Below the pieces are notes generated by a model. It saw only the letters and a program-made list of their open reading frames with translations. It was not told the DNA's origin and did not search any database. Below, in pieces: positions 5,969-13,417 of a DNA stretch of 21,398 bases (position 1 is the first letter of the stretch; every line of letters begins with the position of its first letter). The DNA comes from a virus. The stretch covers positions 1 through 21,398 of the IMG/VR virus record IMGVR_UViG_3300021963_000760; one strand, written 5' to 3'. Position numbers and translations under genes: made by a program.

Positions 5969-6630
5969 GCATCGTTTCCACCCTGCACGTCCGGCCCATC
6001 GATTATCGGTTGGCGATGGATACCATCGTCAAGAATCATTACCTACATAGGGAATGTTCCTGCTCGGCGGCGTTCGGTCTGTTCACGGACGAGAAAACCA
6101 ACGACGACTTTTTCCAGCAAGGCCGGCTTGTCGGCGTAATCGTCTTTGGCAAGCCGTCTTCCTACACCCTTTGCAATGGCATCTGCGGCGACGACGAGAG
6201 CAAGAACGTCGTGGAGTTCAACCGCCTATGGGTCGAGGACTCGATGCCCAAGAATACCGAAAGTTTCTTTGTCGGCCAAGCCCTTCGCCAATGCCCTTTT
6301 GAAATCATCGTGTCCTTTGCCGATTCCGAGCAGGGTCATGTGGGGTACATCTACCAGGCGACCAACTGGATTTACACGGGGGTAAGCCCCAAGATGAAGT
6401 ACTTCAGGCCGAAGAACGCCTCCGACAACGCCGGGGGTACGGTCTATCGCCGACGTGAACGCATGGCCAAGCAGGAAATCATCGATCAGTTCGGCGAAGA
6501 CATGGTCGAGGAATACTTCAGCAGCATGAAGTATCGTTACATCTACTTCAACTGTTCCAAGACCCGAAAGAAGGAACTGATGAAGAAGCTGAAGTACCCA
6601 GTCCTCCCCTACCCCAAAAAAGCCATCTAG
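5965..6630 (+). CDS. Mom-like DNA modification acyltransferase (GNAT fold)
   Basis: 221 aa, with ATG overlapping the helicase stop. The sequence carries the hallmark segments of the phage Mu Mom family: NHYLHR near the N-terminus, RLVGVIVFGKP, EFNRLWVEDSMPKN (from residue 84), and IVSFADSEQGHVGYIYQATN (115-134). Mom converts adenine in DNA to N6-carbamoylmethyladenine, protecting phage DNA from many restriction enzymes; the family has a GNAT fold. The C-terminal region RRRERMAKQEIIDQFGED followed by a YIYFNCSKTRKKELMKKL segment is typical of phage members. Placement right after primase/helicase and near a cytosine methyltransferase suggests a combined replication and modification unit. Family assignment is strong; the exact chemical product here is inference. 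Confidence 0.88.
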   Translation: MSIVSTLHVRPIDYRLAMDTIVKNHYLHRECSCSAAFGLFTDEKTNDDFFQQGRLVGVIVFGKPSSYTLCNGICGDDESKNVVEFNRLWVEDSMPKNTESFFVGQALRQCPFEIIVSFADSEQGHVGYIYQATNWIYTGVSPKMKYFRPKNASDNAGGTVYRRRERMAKQEIIDQFGEDMVEEYFSSMKYRYIYFNCSKTRKKELMKKLKYPVLPYPKKAI

Positions 6631-6632
6631 CC

Positions 6633-6650
6633 GCCCCGTGGCGGGGCTTT
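6633..6650. terminator. Probable bidirectional terminator between convergent operons
   Basis: Stem GCCCCG (6633-6638) and CGGGGC (6642-6647) around a TGG loop, followed on the plus strand by TTTC. On the opposite strand the hairpin is followed, about 10 bases on, by a run of six T (complement of 6616-6621). It separates the plus-strand Mom-like gene (ends 6630) from the minus-strand holin gene (ends 6666), so it can end transcription from both sides. Confidence 0.7.
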
Positions 6651-6665
6651 CAGGGTCTGGGGCGA

Positions 6666-6968
6666 CTACTTACCCTTGCGGAGCCTAGAAAGGGCGTAGT
6701 CGACCAGTTCTGGGCTTGCGTACCCCGCCATGCCGGCGGCGGCGTAGGCTAGGGACTCCGACGAGAAGTAGCCCTGAATGGCCATCCCAGTCAAGAGGGC
6801 GGTCAGGCCGGCCGTGGCGGTGCGACGGGCGATGTACCCTAGGGACTGCTTCTCGGTCGAGCAGAAGTAGCGGACGAGCCATGAGACCGAGCCAATGGCG
6901 ATGCCGATGCCCACGTCACGAATCTGGACGGGAATGTCGTCGGGGGTAGGGGGTAGGGCGGCACTCAC
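6666..6968 (-). CDS. Putative holin
   Basis: 100 aa, starting at GTG (complement of 6966-6968), which overlaps the stop of the upstream gene as GTGA. Three hydrophobic segments (about 18-35, 50-68, 72-90) are separated by short charged loops, and the C-terminus is basic (SRLRKGK). Size, topology and position at the end of the late operon next to a peptidase and a lipoprotein match phage holins, which form the inner-membrane hole at lysis. No specific holin family can be named with certainty. It is the last gene of the minus-strand block before the convergent terminator. Confidence 0.7.
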   Translation of the reverse strand: MSAALPPTPDDIPVQIRDVGIGIAIGSVSWLVRYFCSTEKQSLGYIARRTATAGLTALLTGMAIQGYFSSESLAYAAAGMAGYASPELVDYALSRLRKGK

Positions 6969-7249
6969 GAAATGCGGGGGGGCTTGGCGTTAGGGGTAAG
7001 GAGTACCCGGCGGTAATCTTGTGCCCAAAGGACGGCGGCGAGGTCTTTGCCTGCGCGGTCGACTTGGGCTTCGGACATTTCAGGGAAGGTCAGGTGGACC
7101 TGCTCATGGCAGAGGACTTCCAATTGCCGCTTGGCACCTAGACGGGGGTCAATCTCGATCAGCCCTTCGCCAATGGTCGCTTGGCCCCAGGCTCGCTGCC
7201 GGCCGAGTTTAACGTAGACCACCTTACTCTTTTGGCGTTTCTTCGTCAT
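6965..7249 (-). CDS. Small HExxH zinc metallopeptidase-like protein
   Basis: 94 aa from ATG at 7249 (MTKKRQKSK). A longer frame to 7303 would run back into the upstream gene, which it already overlaps by 26 bases. Residues around 47-55 read LEVLCHEQVHLTFPEMSE, giving the zinc-binding HExxH (HEQVH), with a later acidic residue available as third ligand. Proteins of this size with HExxH are common in phage lysis regions and also resemble the catalytic part of IrrE/SprT-like peptidases. It could be a peptidoglycan peptidase acting as endolysin or a protein-processing enzyme. There is no signal peptide. No other lysin candidate is visible in the window. Confidence 0.7.
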   Translation of the reverse strand: MTKKRQKSKVVYVKLGRQRAWGQATIGEGLIEIDPRLGAKRQLEVLCHEQVHLTFPEMSEAQVDRAGKDLAAVLWAQDYRRVLLTPNAKPPRIS

Positions 7250-7964
7250 GGGAGGGTTTGTTGACCGAGTCGCGCACCTTGTCGGCCAGCCACCAGAGGC
7301 CAAGGCCAGAGCAGACGAGGAGGGTACCGCCGGCGATGTACTCGAAATAGGGACTGTCGATGATGAACGGCACGGCTCCGCAGAAGGCTCCGCAGAGGAG
7401 CAGGGGGATGCCGATGCGTGGCCCCATGAAGGCGGTCGTCACCGCACCGATCACGGCGAGTCCGGCACCCGTCATGGTCCAGATGTTGTTGGAGGCTTCC
7501 TGCTTCACGCGCACGACTTCGGCGGTCAGCTCGGCGATACGGGCATCCTTCAGGCCGGAGACTCGCTTGGCTTCGGCTTGGTCGGCTTCTAGTTTCTCCC
7601 AAGCACGGTTGACGGCGGTGGCGAGTTGCCGACCGAAGGCCATCTGCTTCGTGTAGTCGACGGGGTCAGCCTTGGTCGCACGGGCGACGGCGAAAGCGAC
7701 GTCGGCCTCGGGGGGCGGCGGGAGGTAGGACTGGGCTAGTCGGGATTCGGCGACGACGACCTTGGGCTTGTCGGCGTTACGCTCGATGGCGACGAGCGCG
7801 GCACCGACTCGGTGATCCGTCTTGTCGAGGTCTTTGCCTAGGGTCTGGACGACCGAAGGAGTCGTCGGGGCGTCCGGCTGCTTCGGCAGTTCAGCCTGGG
7901 GATTGCTGAACATACTGCACCCAGCGGTCAGGGCCAGCACGGCGATGACCAAGATGAGCCGCAC
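7224..7964 (-). CDS. Lipoprotein with coiled coil and C-terminal membrane segments (spanin candidate)
   Basis: 246 aa from GTG at 7964. Residues 1-16 form a lipoprotein-type signal sequence ending LALTAGC, so Cys16 could be lipidated after signal peptidase II cleavage. A Pro-rich stretch follows, then a helical coiled coil (about 118-158, EKLEADQAEAKRVSGLKDA and beyond) and three hydrophobic segments (161-180, 183-202, 208-227), then a charged tail. A lipid anchor at the N-terminus with membrane helices at the C-terminus is the layout of a unimolecular spanin, which links outer and inner membranes at lysis. The three-helix C-terminus and the length are larger than the classic case. It lies three bases after a small membrane-protein gene. 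Confidence 0.65.
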   Translation of the reverse strand: MRLILVIAVLALTAGCSMFSNPQAELPKQPDAPTTPSVVQTLGKDLDKTDHRVGAALVAIERNADKPKVVVAESRLAQSYLPPPPEADVAFAVARATKADPVDYTKQMAFGRQLATAVNRAWEKLEADQAEAKRVSGLKDARIAELTAEVVRVKQEASNNIWTMTGAGLAVIGAVTTAFMGPRIGIPLLLCGAFCGAVPFIIDSPYFEYIAGGTLLVCSGLGLWWLADKVRDSVNKPSHDEETPKE

Positions 7965-7967
7965 GTC

Positions 7968-8102
7968 TTACTTGTCTCCCTTGAGAGCGATCAGGAGTTC
8001 CTTGCCCTTGGCTTCGACGCCGTCGAGCTTGGCCCGGTTCTTACGGAAGACGAGGATGCCGACGGCCACGCCGGCGAGGAAGGAGAGGATGGCAAGGATC
8101 AT
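7968..8102 (-). CDS. 44-aa single-span membrane protein
   Basis: Reads ATG at 8102 to TAA at 7968-7970. The product starts MILAILSFLAGVAVGILVF, one transmembrane helix, followed by a basic turn (RKNRAKL) and a helical charged C-terminus ending KELLIALKGDK. Its ATG lies one base after the tail-fibre stop (TAATATG), and its stop lies three bases before the lipoprotein start, so it fills the gap exactly as part of the operon. The topology suggests a small membrane protein of the lysis cassette (for example an antiholin or accessory), but there is no direct evidence of function. Confidence 0.65.
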   Translation of the reverse strand: MILAILSFLAGVAVGILVFRKNRAKLDGVEAKGKELLIALKGDK

Positions 8103-8103
8103 A

Positions 8104-9471
8104 TTAAGCAGGACGCATCCCGATGCGGTAGTTCACGCCTCCGATGGTGACGAGTAGGTCGTTGGTGTCAGCGCCGCCAGAGTGGGCCACAATGCTGTTG
8201 ACCGAGAACACGGGACCGGAGGCGGTAGAGAGGGTCGTTCCCTTGACGTTGCCGACTACTTCAAACTTAGAGGTGGAGGTGTAGCCAGTTGCGACTCCGA
8301 CGCCGACGTTGCCGGAAGCGTCCACGACGAGCGCGGAAGTGTCTGGGGTGGTAGAGTCCTCAACCAGCAGAGCGTTGCCAGACCCTCGCTGGGTAACGCG
8401 CAAGGCCGGGAGGACGTTGCTCGTATCGACATTCTGCGGCTGGTTGAAGGTGTTGCCTGAAGTGGTAGAAGCACATACCCTAGCAATTCCGTTGCCGTCA
8501 CGGAAGTTGAGATTTGTGCCAGCGGTCGGAATCCAAAGGTCGCCTGGTTCGGTTGCCCAAGTGGAAGTCCCTCCGATACCGATGTTGAGTCCTGCACTTC
8601 CAGCGAGGGATGTGCAAGCAATTCTGTTCAAGAATGTGCCTCCTCCTTCAAGAACTGCCGCTTGAGTGGTAAAATTAGAAGGGTTGTCTACAAGCGGGTA
8701 AAAGTTGGCCTGCACATAACCTACCCCAGCGAACCCCTGAGAGTTGACCCACGACTCCGTAGCGTATCCAGCCAGAGCAGACGAGTCGATGAACCCAGCC
8801 GGGTTGCTGGCGTCGTACTTGTCGTCAAGCGCGGATTGGAGATCGGTCTGGCTGGAGAGGGTACCTAGGATGTTGCCCCAAGAAACAGAAGCCGTCCCGG
8901 TGTAGGCGGTCGTCTGGACGGTGCTGTCTGGGAACGTGATGCCCGAGGACGGCTGGATCGTGAACTGGCCGTAGCCCGTATGGTTGAGCGACAGGGCAGT
9001 CGACGTGAGTTGGGCGACATTAGCACCAGCACCCTGAATGGTAAGGCCGGCAAAGGTCGGGGAGTTGAGCGTACCGAGCTGAAGATTATCCCGTGCCAAG
9101 GCAAGGTCGGTAAGGCCAGTCAGGTTGCCGGCCTTCGTCAGGTACGGGGTCAGCGCGGACGCCGTGATGAAGCCGTCGGGGTTGGTCGTCGAGTACTTGC
9201 CGTCCAGAGCCGCCTGGAGGTCGAGCTGGGCCGAGAGGGTGCCAGTAATGCCACCCCAGACAGCGTATTCGTCCTGCGGGGTGATCCACTCGGTGTTGTA
9301 ATTGACCCCGTCTACCTTCGCCAGCACCTGACCAGTCGTGCCGCCCACGGGGACGCCCTGCCCGGGGACGCCCTGAATGCCCTGCGGACCTTGGGGGCCG
9401 GTCGGGCCGGCGGGGCCGGCGAACAGGACTTCAAAGGCGGCTTGGTCGTTGATGCTGATCGTAAAGGCCAT
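8104..9471 (-). CDS. Tail fibre protein with collagen-like segment
   Basis: 455 aa. Residues 19-39 are seven consecutive Gly-X-Y triplets (GPAGPTGPQGPQ...), a collagen-like trimerising segment common in phage fibres. Two copies of a related block follow at 72-107 (WGGITGTLSAQLDLQAALDG...) and 198-233 (WGNILGTLSSQTDLQSALDD...). The C-terminal half has Gly/Ser/Thr-rich beta repeats including SGNVGVGVATGYTSTSKFEV, like trimeric receptor-binding fibres. The start shares one base with the preceding stop (TGATG). It is likely the host-recognition fibre at the tail tip, placed last among the virion genes and before lysis. I see no intramolecular chaperone domain at the C-terminus. Confidence 0.85.
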   Translation of the reverse strand: MAFTISINDQAAFEVLFAGPAGPTGPQGPQGIQGVPGQGVPVGGTTGQVLAKVDGVNYNTEWITPQDEYAVWGGITGTLSAQLDLQAALDGKYSTTNPDGFITASALTPYLTKAGNLTGLTDLALARDNLQLGTLNSPTFAGLTIQGAGANVAQLTSTALSLNHTGYGQFTIQPSSGITFPDSTVQTTAYTGTASVSWGNILGTLSSQTDLQSALDDKYDASNPAGFIDSSALAGYATESWVNSQGFAGVGYVQANFYPLVDNPSNFTTQAAVLEGGGTFLNRIACTSLAGSAGLNIGIGGTSTWATEPGDLWIPTAGTNLNFRDGNGIARVCASTTSGNTFNQPQNVDTSNVLPALRVTQRGSGNALLVEDSTTPDTSALVVDASGNVGVGVATGYTSTSKFEVVGNVKGTTLSTASGPVFSVNSIVAHSGGADTNDLLVTIGGVNYRIGMRPA

Positions 9472-9800
9472 CAGGAGTTGGAAACTTTGTTAGGGGTGAC
9501 GTTCGGCAGGATTTCAATGCGGACGGTGGCCGAATAGAAGACCTCGGTCGTGTTCTGGAAGAACTGGATATCCCAGTAGGCCGTACCGGGGTGCCATTCC
9601 TGCGTCTGGTTGGACGAGACGGTGAAGGTCGTGGGGCTGGTAATGGCCACGTCGAGGTAGTGTAGCTTGTTTCGGGCGTCGCGCAGCGCGGTGACGATGG
9701 TCACCCCGGTCAGGTCGGCAGGCCAGCCTGGTTCAGTCGTATAGGTTCCGGCACCGTTGAAGGTTACCCCCTGCTTGAACTGATGATTGGTGCAAGACAT
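9471..9800 (-). CDS. Small virion / tail-fibre-associated beta protein
   Basis: 109 aa. The layout (QGVTFNGAGTY, then PADLTGVTIVTALRDARNKL, then GTAYWDIQFFQ and a final ATVRIEILPNVT) matches a widespread small phage protein in which an ADLTG-type strand pair precedes a W-D-I/L strand; these usually lie just before tail fibre or tail-tip genes. It is a predicted all-beta, Ig-like domain. It ends by TGATG coupling into the tail fibre gene, and the conserved motif TTGACANNNGGCTAAACCC lies upstream at 9813-9831. A structural role at the tail tip or capsid surface is likely; the precise role is unknown. Confidence 0.65.
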   Translation of the reverse strand: MSCTNHQFKQGVTFNGAGTYTTEPGWPADLTGVTIVTALRDARNKLHYLDVAITSPTTFTVSSNQTQEWHPGTAYWDIQFFQNTTEVFYSATVRIEILPNVTPNKVSNS

Positions 9801-9812
9801 GGTTTGCCGTTT

Positions 9813-9831
9813 GGGTTTAGCCGTATGTCAA
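9813..9831 (-). promoter_or_regulatory. Conserved late-gene motif, copy 1
   Basis: Minus strand reads TTGACATACGGCTAAACCC and stands 12 bases before the ATG of the gene at 9471-9800, in the 44-base gap after the previous stop. It matches the four other copies at 14366, 16131, 17645 and 20598. It could be a phage-specific promoter or a translation or RNA-processing signal. Confidence 0.7.
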
Positions 9832-9844
9832 CAGACCTTGGAAA

Positions 9845-10678
9845 TCAGTCGTTTGCCTCTATATCCTTAATCCAAACCCCCCCCAGAACATCAGCAGGAC
9901 TTGGAAGCGTGAAAGTCCATACTGCATTGGACGGCTGGAAGTAAGTTTGAGTCCCATTGTCTGGGAAATCGCCCCGGCAATAATTGGTGTCAGAAGGGGT
10001 TACGCTTTTTGTCACAAGCTTTATCTGTGGCGGGGAATAATCATAGTCAGACCACCAATAGGCCAACTGAAACTCCCTACGGAAATAAAGCGGGTGGTTG
10101 AAAAGAAGAAAAACATAGTAGGTGTACGGCTGGCTGGCACTTGGGTTTTGAATCCAGTTACCGTCTTGAAAGATCAGGTCGTGATAGATGATGGTGCGCG
10201 CAGAAATTCCTGCGTCAGGTGAGTTCAGGTAAGAAGATGCTTCGGAGACTTCCTGCCATTGCTGCAAAGCAACTCCGCACTTATTGGCAGGGACGCTTCC
10301 GAACCCCGTGTCTTGTTGATCCATGTTCGCCGTGTAGCCTGAAAAGAAGTCTGGTACAAATGAGATTTGATACGCGCTAGTGGCATAATTAGTCATGCCT
10401 TGATAATTTACTATAGTCTTGGTAGAATTATCCCATTCTTCAACGAGCCTAAAATACCTAGGGATTAGCCTGTTCCTGTTTTCTCCTGTTCCTGTCGTGT
10501 AAAAATCAAGAGTCCAAGTACGAATAGGAACACCGGCAGGGTCATTCCCCATTTCTTGATTAGGAGGAATTCCATCCGTAGGATTCAAAGGGTAATCTGA
10601 ACGCACATATGTAAGGCCATTATAGGTCACGACTGACCCAGGCCCATACGGTGTAGATGGGTTCCAAGGTTCGGCCAT
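9845..10678 (-). CDS. Putative tail-tip / adhesin protein with carbohydrate-binding-like N-terminus
   Basis: 277 aa, ATG immediately after the previous stop (TAAATG). The N-terminus WNPSTPYGPGSVVTYNGLTY has the spacing of small chitin- or carbohydrate-binding modules (Trp, Tyr, Gly-x-Val, Tyr-x-Gly-x-x-Tyr) found in phage tail proteins. The rest is rich in Tyr, Trp, Phe, Asn and Pro, as expected for an exposed beta-rich protein, and matches no family I recognise. Base composition is clearly more AT-rich than in the capsid genes. It probably takes part in surface recognition (inference). Confidence 0.6.
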   Translation of the reverse strand: MAEPWNPSTPYGPGSVVTYNGLTYVRSDYPLNPTDGIPPNQEMGNDPAGVPIRTWTLDFYTTGTGENRNRLIPRYFRLVEEWDNSTKTIVNYQGMTNYATSAYQISFVPDFFSGYTANMDQQDTGFGSVPANKCGVALQQWQEVSEASSYLNSPDAGISARTIIYHDLIFQDGNWIQNPSASQPYTYYVFLLFNHPLYFRREFQLAYWWSDYDYSPPQIKLVTKSVTPSDTNYCRGDFPDNGTQTYFQPSNAVWTFTLPSPADVLGGVWIKDIEAND

Positions 10679-11281
10679 TTACTTGATTACATCCCACCAC
10701 CAAGTAGCCATGCCTTGGCCTGACTTTAGTCGGTTTACGATTAGGTTTCCGTTGCTGTAAAATCCGACGCCGGTGAGAGAATATGTACTGACTCCGACAG
10801 TCGTAGTCTTGACGACTTTTGCCAAAGGATAGTGACTTTCTGTTTCCGTGTCCACGGGTGGTGTCGTCACGGCAAGAAACACGATTTCAGCAGTTCTAGG
10901 GAAGTACTTATTTGCCTCATAGGTTACTTTTACCAAGATATATCCGTTGTCTGTTACCGTGATCGTTGGCGGAGGACTTTGGTCGATATAATTTGTTCCA
11001 ATCTTGGGAATGTAACGATTAACAGTACCAGGCGTCACAGTTACCTTGTCGCCGCTAATGGTCGGGTCCAAAGGATTTAGTATAGTTCCTTGATAAACTT
11101 CTTGTGGCAAGCCATAGCAGGTGCCGTTTGTACCGCCGAAAAACGTAATGTCATTCGACATCATGGTCTGCGCTCCCGAAGCAGCCGATGCGACTTTATT
11201 AAGGTCGGAAGCCATGATTGGCTGTCCCTTGGCAAACGATCCTTGAACCGCTGAACTATTGAATCCAGTAAGGGAGCGCAT
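10679..11281 (-). CDS. Hypothetical tail protein
   Basis: 200 aa, starting with TGATG overlap on the upstream gene. The N-terminal SFAKGQPIMASDLNKVASAA resembles the start of phage baseplate or tail-fibre-like proteins where a helix follows a short strand. The middle is beta-rich (KVTVTPGTVNRYIPKIG, ITVTDNGYILVKVTYEANKY). No enzyme motif is visible. It shares the AT-rich composition of the next gene. Likely a virion protein of the tail tip, on position. Confidence 0.5.
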   Translation of the reverse strand: MRSLTGFNSSAVQGSFAKGQPIMASDLNKVASAASGAQTMMSNDITFFGGTNGTCYGLPQEVYQGTILNPLDPTISGDKVTVTPGTVNRYIPKIGTNYIDQSPPPTITVTDNGYILVKVTYEANKYFPRTAEIVFLAVTTPPVDTETESHYPLAKVVKTTTVGVSTYSLTGVGFYSNGNLIVNRLKSGQGMATWWWDVIK

Positions 11282-12213
11282 CAGCTTGCCTGGGTATTGG
11301 GATAGATATCCTTGTCCCAGCCGGAGATACCTGAGAGCATGAGGTCAGCCGTGACCTTGTAGATGCCGCCGAACTCTTCTACCGAGGCATTGGTTACGAG
11401 GAAAGACTTGTTGATTTGCGAAGACCAACGCTCGTCCCATTGGAAGGAACCAGCGTAACCGCCAGTAGCAAGCTGACGATATGCTTCAGGGATACTCCAG
11501 TTGCTGCCATCCGTGACCCATCCGACATAGGAAGCGTAGGTCAAGGCCAAGCTGATATCGTTCACATAGAACAGTACGCGCATCGTGTTGGACGGCTTAT
11601 AGTAGTTCTTGATGCCGGCCTTGATGTTGACCTTGGATACGGTCTCCTCGGCGTTCTGATTGGGAAGGAATCCGACAAATTGGAAAGCCTGAACTGCACC
11701 GCCTGCGGCGACGCTAGGACGCCACAAAGCCCTGTTGGGATTTGTGGCGATGTTGTTGTCCCATCCCGTTCCAGTTGGAAATCCGGCCAGTTTGTTTACA
11801 AGTCCGCCGGACGTGCAATTAACCAGAAGGAAATTAGGATGATGCTCGATGGGTTCGGAGGCGGCAGACCCAGTCATAACCATCTGGGGGTTCGTGCGAC
11901 TACCGCCGTTCACGTTAGGATCGATACCGCAGAAGTCTGCGGTGACGGTCAGTACATCGGCCTTCTCGTAGACGTAGTTAGCTTTCCAGACCTTGAGCTG
12001 AGAGAGGTTACTGGGAGCGATTTCACCGACCAGAGTCTGGAACGTAGCACCCTTTGCGAAGGTAGTGGTGAAGCCGTTCATCTGGCTGTTCGTCCATTTG
12101 AATTTGACCTGTGCCTGGAGAAGTCCGAAGCCGTCTGACTCGACCTGCCACCCGGGCTGGGCGATAGGTGTGATCAGGTTATTGCCGAATCCGATGCGTG
12201 TAGGTGATGCCAT
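11281..12213 (-). CDS. Hypothetical tail protein downstream of tape measure
   Basis: 310 aa, coupled to neighbours by single-base TGATG/ATG overlaps. It lies directly after the tape-measure gene, where phages encode the distal tail or tail-tip proteins. Sequence features: many Asn, Gly, Ser, Thr and aromatic residues, an N-terminal GWQVESDGFGLLQAQVKFKW strand pair, and a late segment YGGYAGSFQWDERWSS-like rich in Trp. There is no recognised motif. A distal-tail-like role is inference from gene order only. Confidence 0.5.
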   Translation of the reverse strand: MASPTRIGFGNNLITPIAQPGWQVESDGFGLLQAQVKFKWTNSQMNGFTTTFAKGATFQTLVGEIAPSNLSQLKVWKANYVYEKADVLTVTADFCGIDPNVNGGSRTNPQMVMTGSAASEPIEHHPNFLLVNCTSGGLVNKLAGFPTGTGWDNNIATNPNRALWRPSVAAGGAVQAFQFVGFLPNQNAEETVSKVNIKAGIKNYYKPSNTMRVLFYVNDISLALTYASYVGWVTDGSNWSIPEAYRQLATGGYAGSFQWDERWSSQINKSFLVTNASVEEFGGIYKVTADLMLSGISGWDKDIYPNTQAS

Positions 12214-13412
12214 TATCGTGTGACTTCGTCAGGGGTTCGTGGTGCGGGTTCGTCTTTAGGACGAGTGTGTTCGGCGGTGGCCTCGGTCGCCGTGGCGATC
12301 CGTTCAAGTGGGGTGAAGGCCACAGCTCCGAAGATGTCGCCGCCGCCCATCTGCTGCATCTGGGAAGCCGCGCCGGCCTCGGACATACCGAAGGGGGTCA
12401 GGATTTTGCCGTTACCCTTGAGACGCTTTTCAAGTTCTTTTTTATAACGCTCAAGGTCTTCAGGGCGATATTGATACTTAATTTCGGCATCTTCAATCAG
12501 CCTTTTTTTGAGTTCATCGTTAGTCAATCCTTTAGGAGCGTTCCTGATTTCACGGGCGGCCTTTTCTTCTACGCTTTCAAACGGATTCCAGAAACCGGGG
12601 TCCAACATATTATCAATCAACTCTGCTAGGGTTTCCATGAATCCATGAAACTTACCAAGGATGTCCACAAGGATATTCGTGATAGAACGTCCGATATTGG
12701 ACATGAAATCACCAAGTCTTGCCGCCGCGCTCGTATTTTCTTCGCTGGATTTGTAATAAGTGTGAGCTGCGTCAGCAACTGCTTTCGATCCTGCCTTGAT
12801 GATTGGAAGCAAATCCTTGAACGAGTCGCCGAACATCTTCGTGCCGTAATAAAGCAACGTGGCTTCGTCCGTGCCGGCGGCGTAGGCATCGGCCAAGGTC
12901 ATCATCGCCTTCTGATGGTTAAAGGTACCATTAGCCACCTCGTCCATGCCGATTCCCATCTTGGCTAGAATGTTGGTCAGCTCGCCGCCTTTGATTTTAG
13001 CCTCGCCCATGCGGCGCGTGAACTCGGCAGTAGAACTAACCATTGTCTGTAGGCTTACACCGAATACCTGACCAATGGCTTCAAGGTTACGAACCTGACT
13101 GATAGAAAGACCCGTGGAGATGGAAGCCAAGCGAATGGACTTTGCGTAGTCCGCAATTTCCTTAACTTTGGAAAGCGCGGCAGAAAGCATACCGCCGAAG
13201 GCATCGAAGAAAGCACCGATGACTCCGCCGATAGGGCCACCAAGCATCGTGCCGATACCCATACCAGTACCCATTTTATCAGCCGTCGCCTGGAACGGAT
13301 TAACACCCCCCTTAACAGAACCTGCAAGTCCCCCAAGAGACTTGCCGGCGTTGGCAAGACCCTTCTCCAGCTCGGTCTGGTCTAGTCCAATTGTTACTGA
13401 TAGGTCGGCCAT
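12213..13412 (-). CDS. Tape-measure protein (short)
   Basis: 399 aa. The N-terminus MADLSVTIGLDQTELEKGLA is typical of phage tape-measure proteins. It is followed by a Gly-rich hydrophobic region (about 48-80) and long helices with heptad character. The C-terminal part contains a charged segment (LERYKKELEKRLKGNGK). The protein sets tail length and helps deliver DNA through the host membrane. At about 1.5 Å per residue, 399 residues would give a short tail near 60 nm (calculation from general knowledge). It lies after the chaperone-like gene with a 5-base gap. No tail-chaperone frameshift is visible. Confidence 0.8.
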   Translation of the reverse strand: MADLSVTIGLDQTELEKGLANAGKSLGGLAGSVKGGVNPFQATADKMGTGMGIGTMLGGPIGGVIGAFFDAFGGMLSAALSKVKEIADYAKSIRLASISTGLSISQVRNLEAIGQVFGVSLQTMVSSTAEFTRRMGEAKIKGGELTNILAKMGIGMDEVANGTFNHQKAMMTLADAYAAGTDEATLLYYGTKMFGDSFKDLLPIIKAGSKAVADAAHTYYKSSEENTSAAARLGDFMSNIGRSITNILVDILGKFHGFMETLAELIDNMLDPGFWNPFESVEEKAAREIRNAPKGLTNDELKKRLIEDAEIKYQYRPEDLERYKKELEKRLKGNGKILTPFGMSEAGAASQMQQMGGGDIFGAVAFTPLERIATATEATAEHTRPKDEPAPRTPDEVTR

Positions 13413-13417
13413 CGGTG

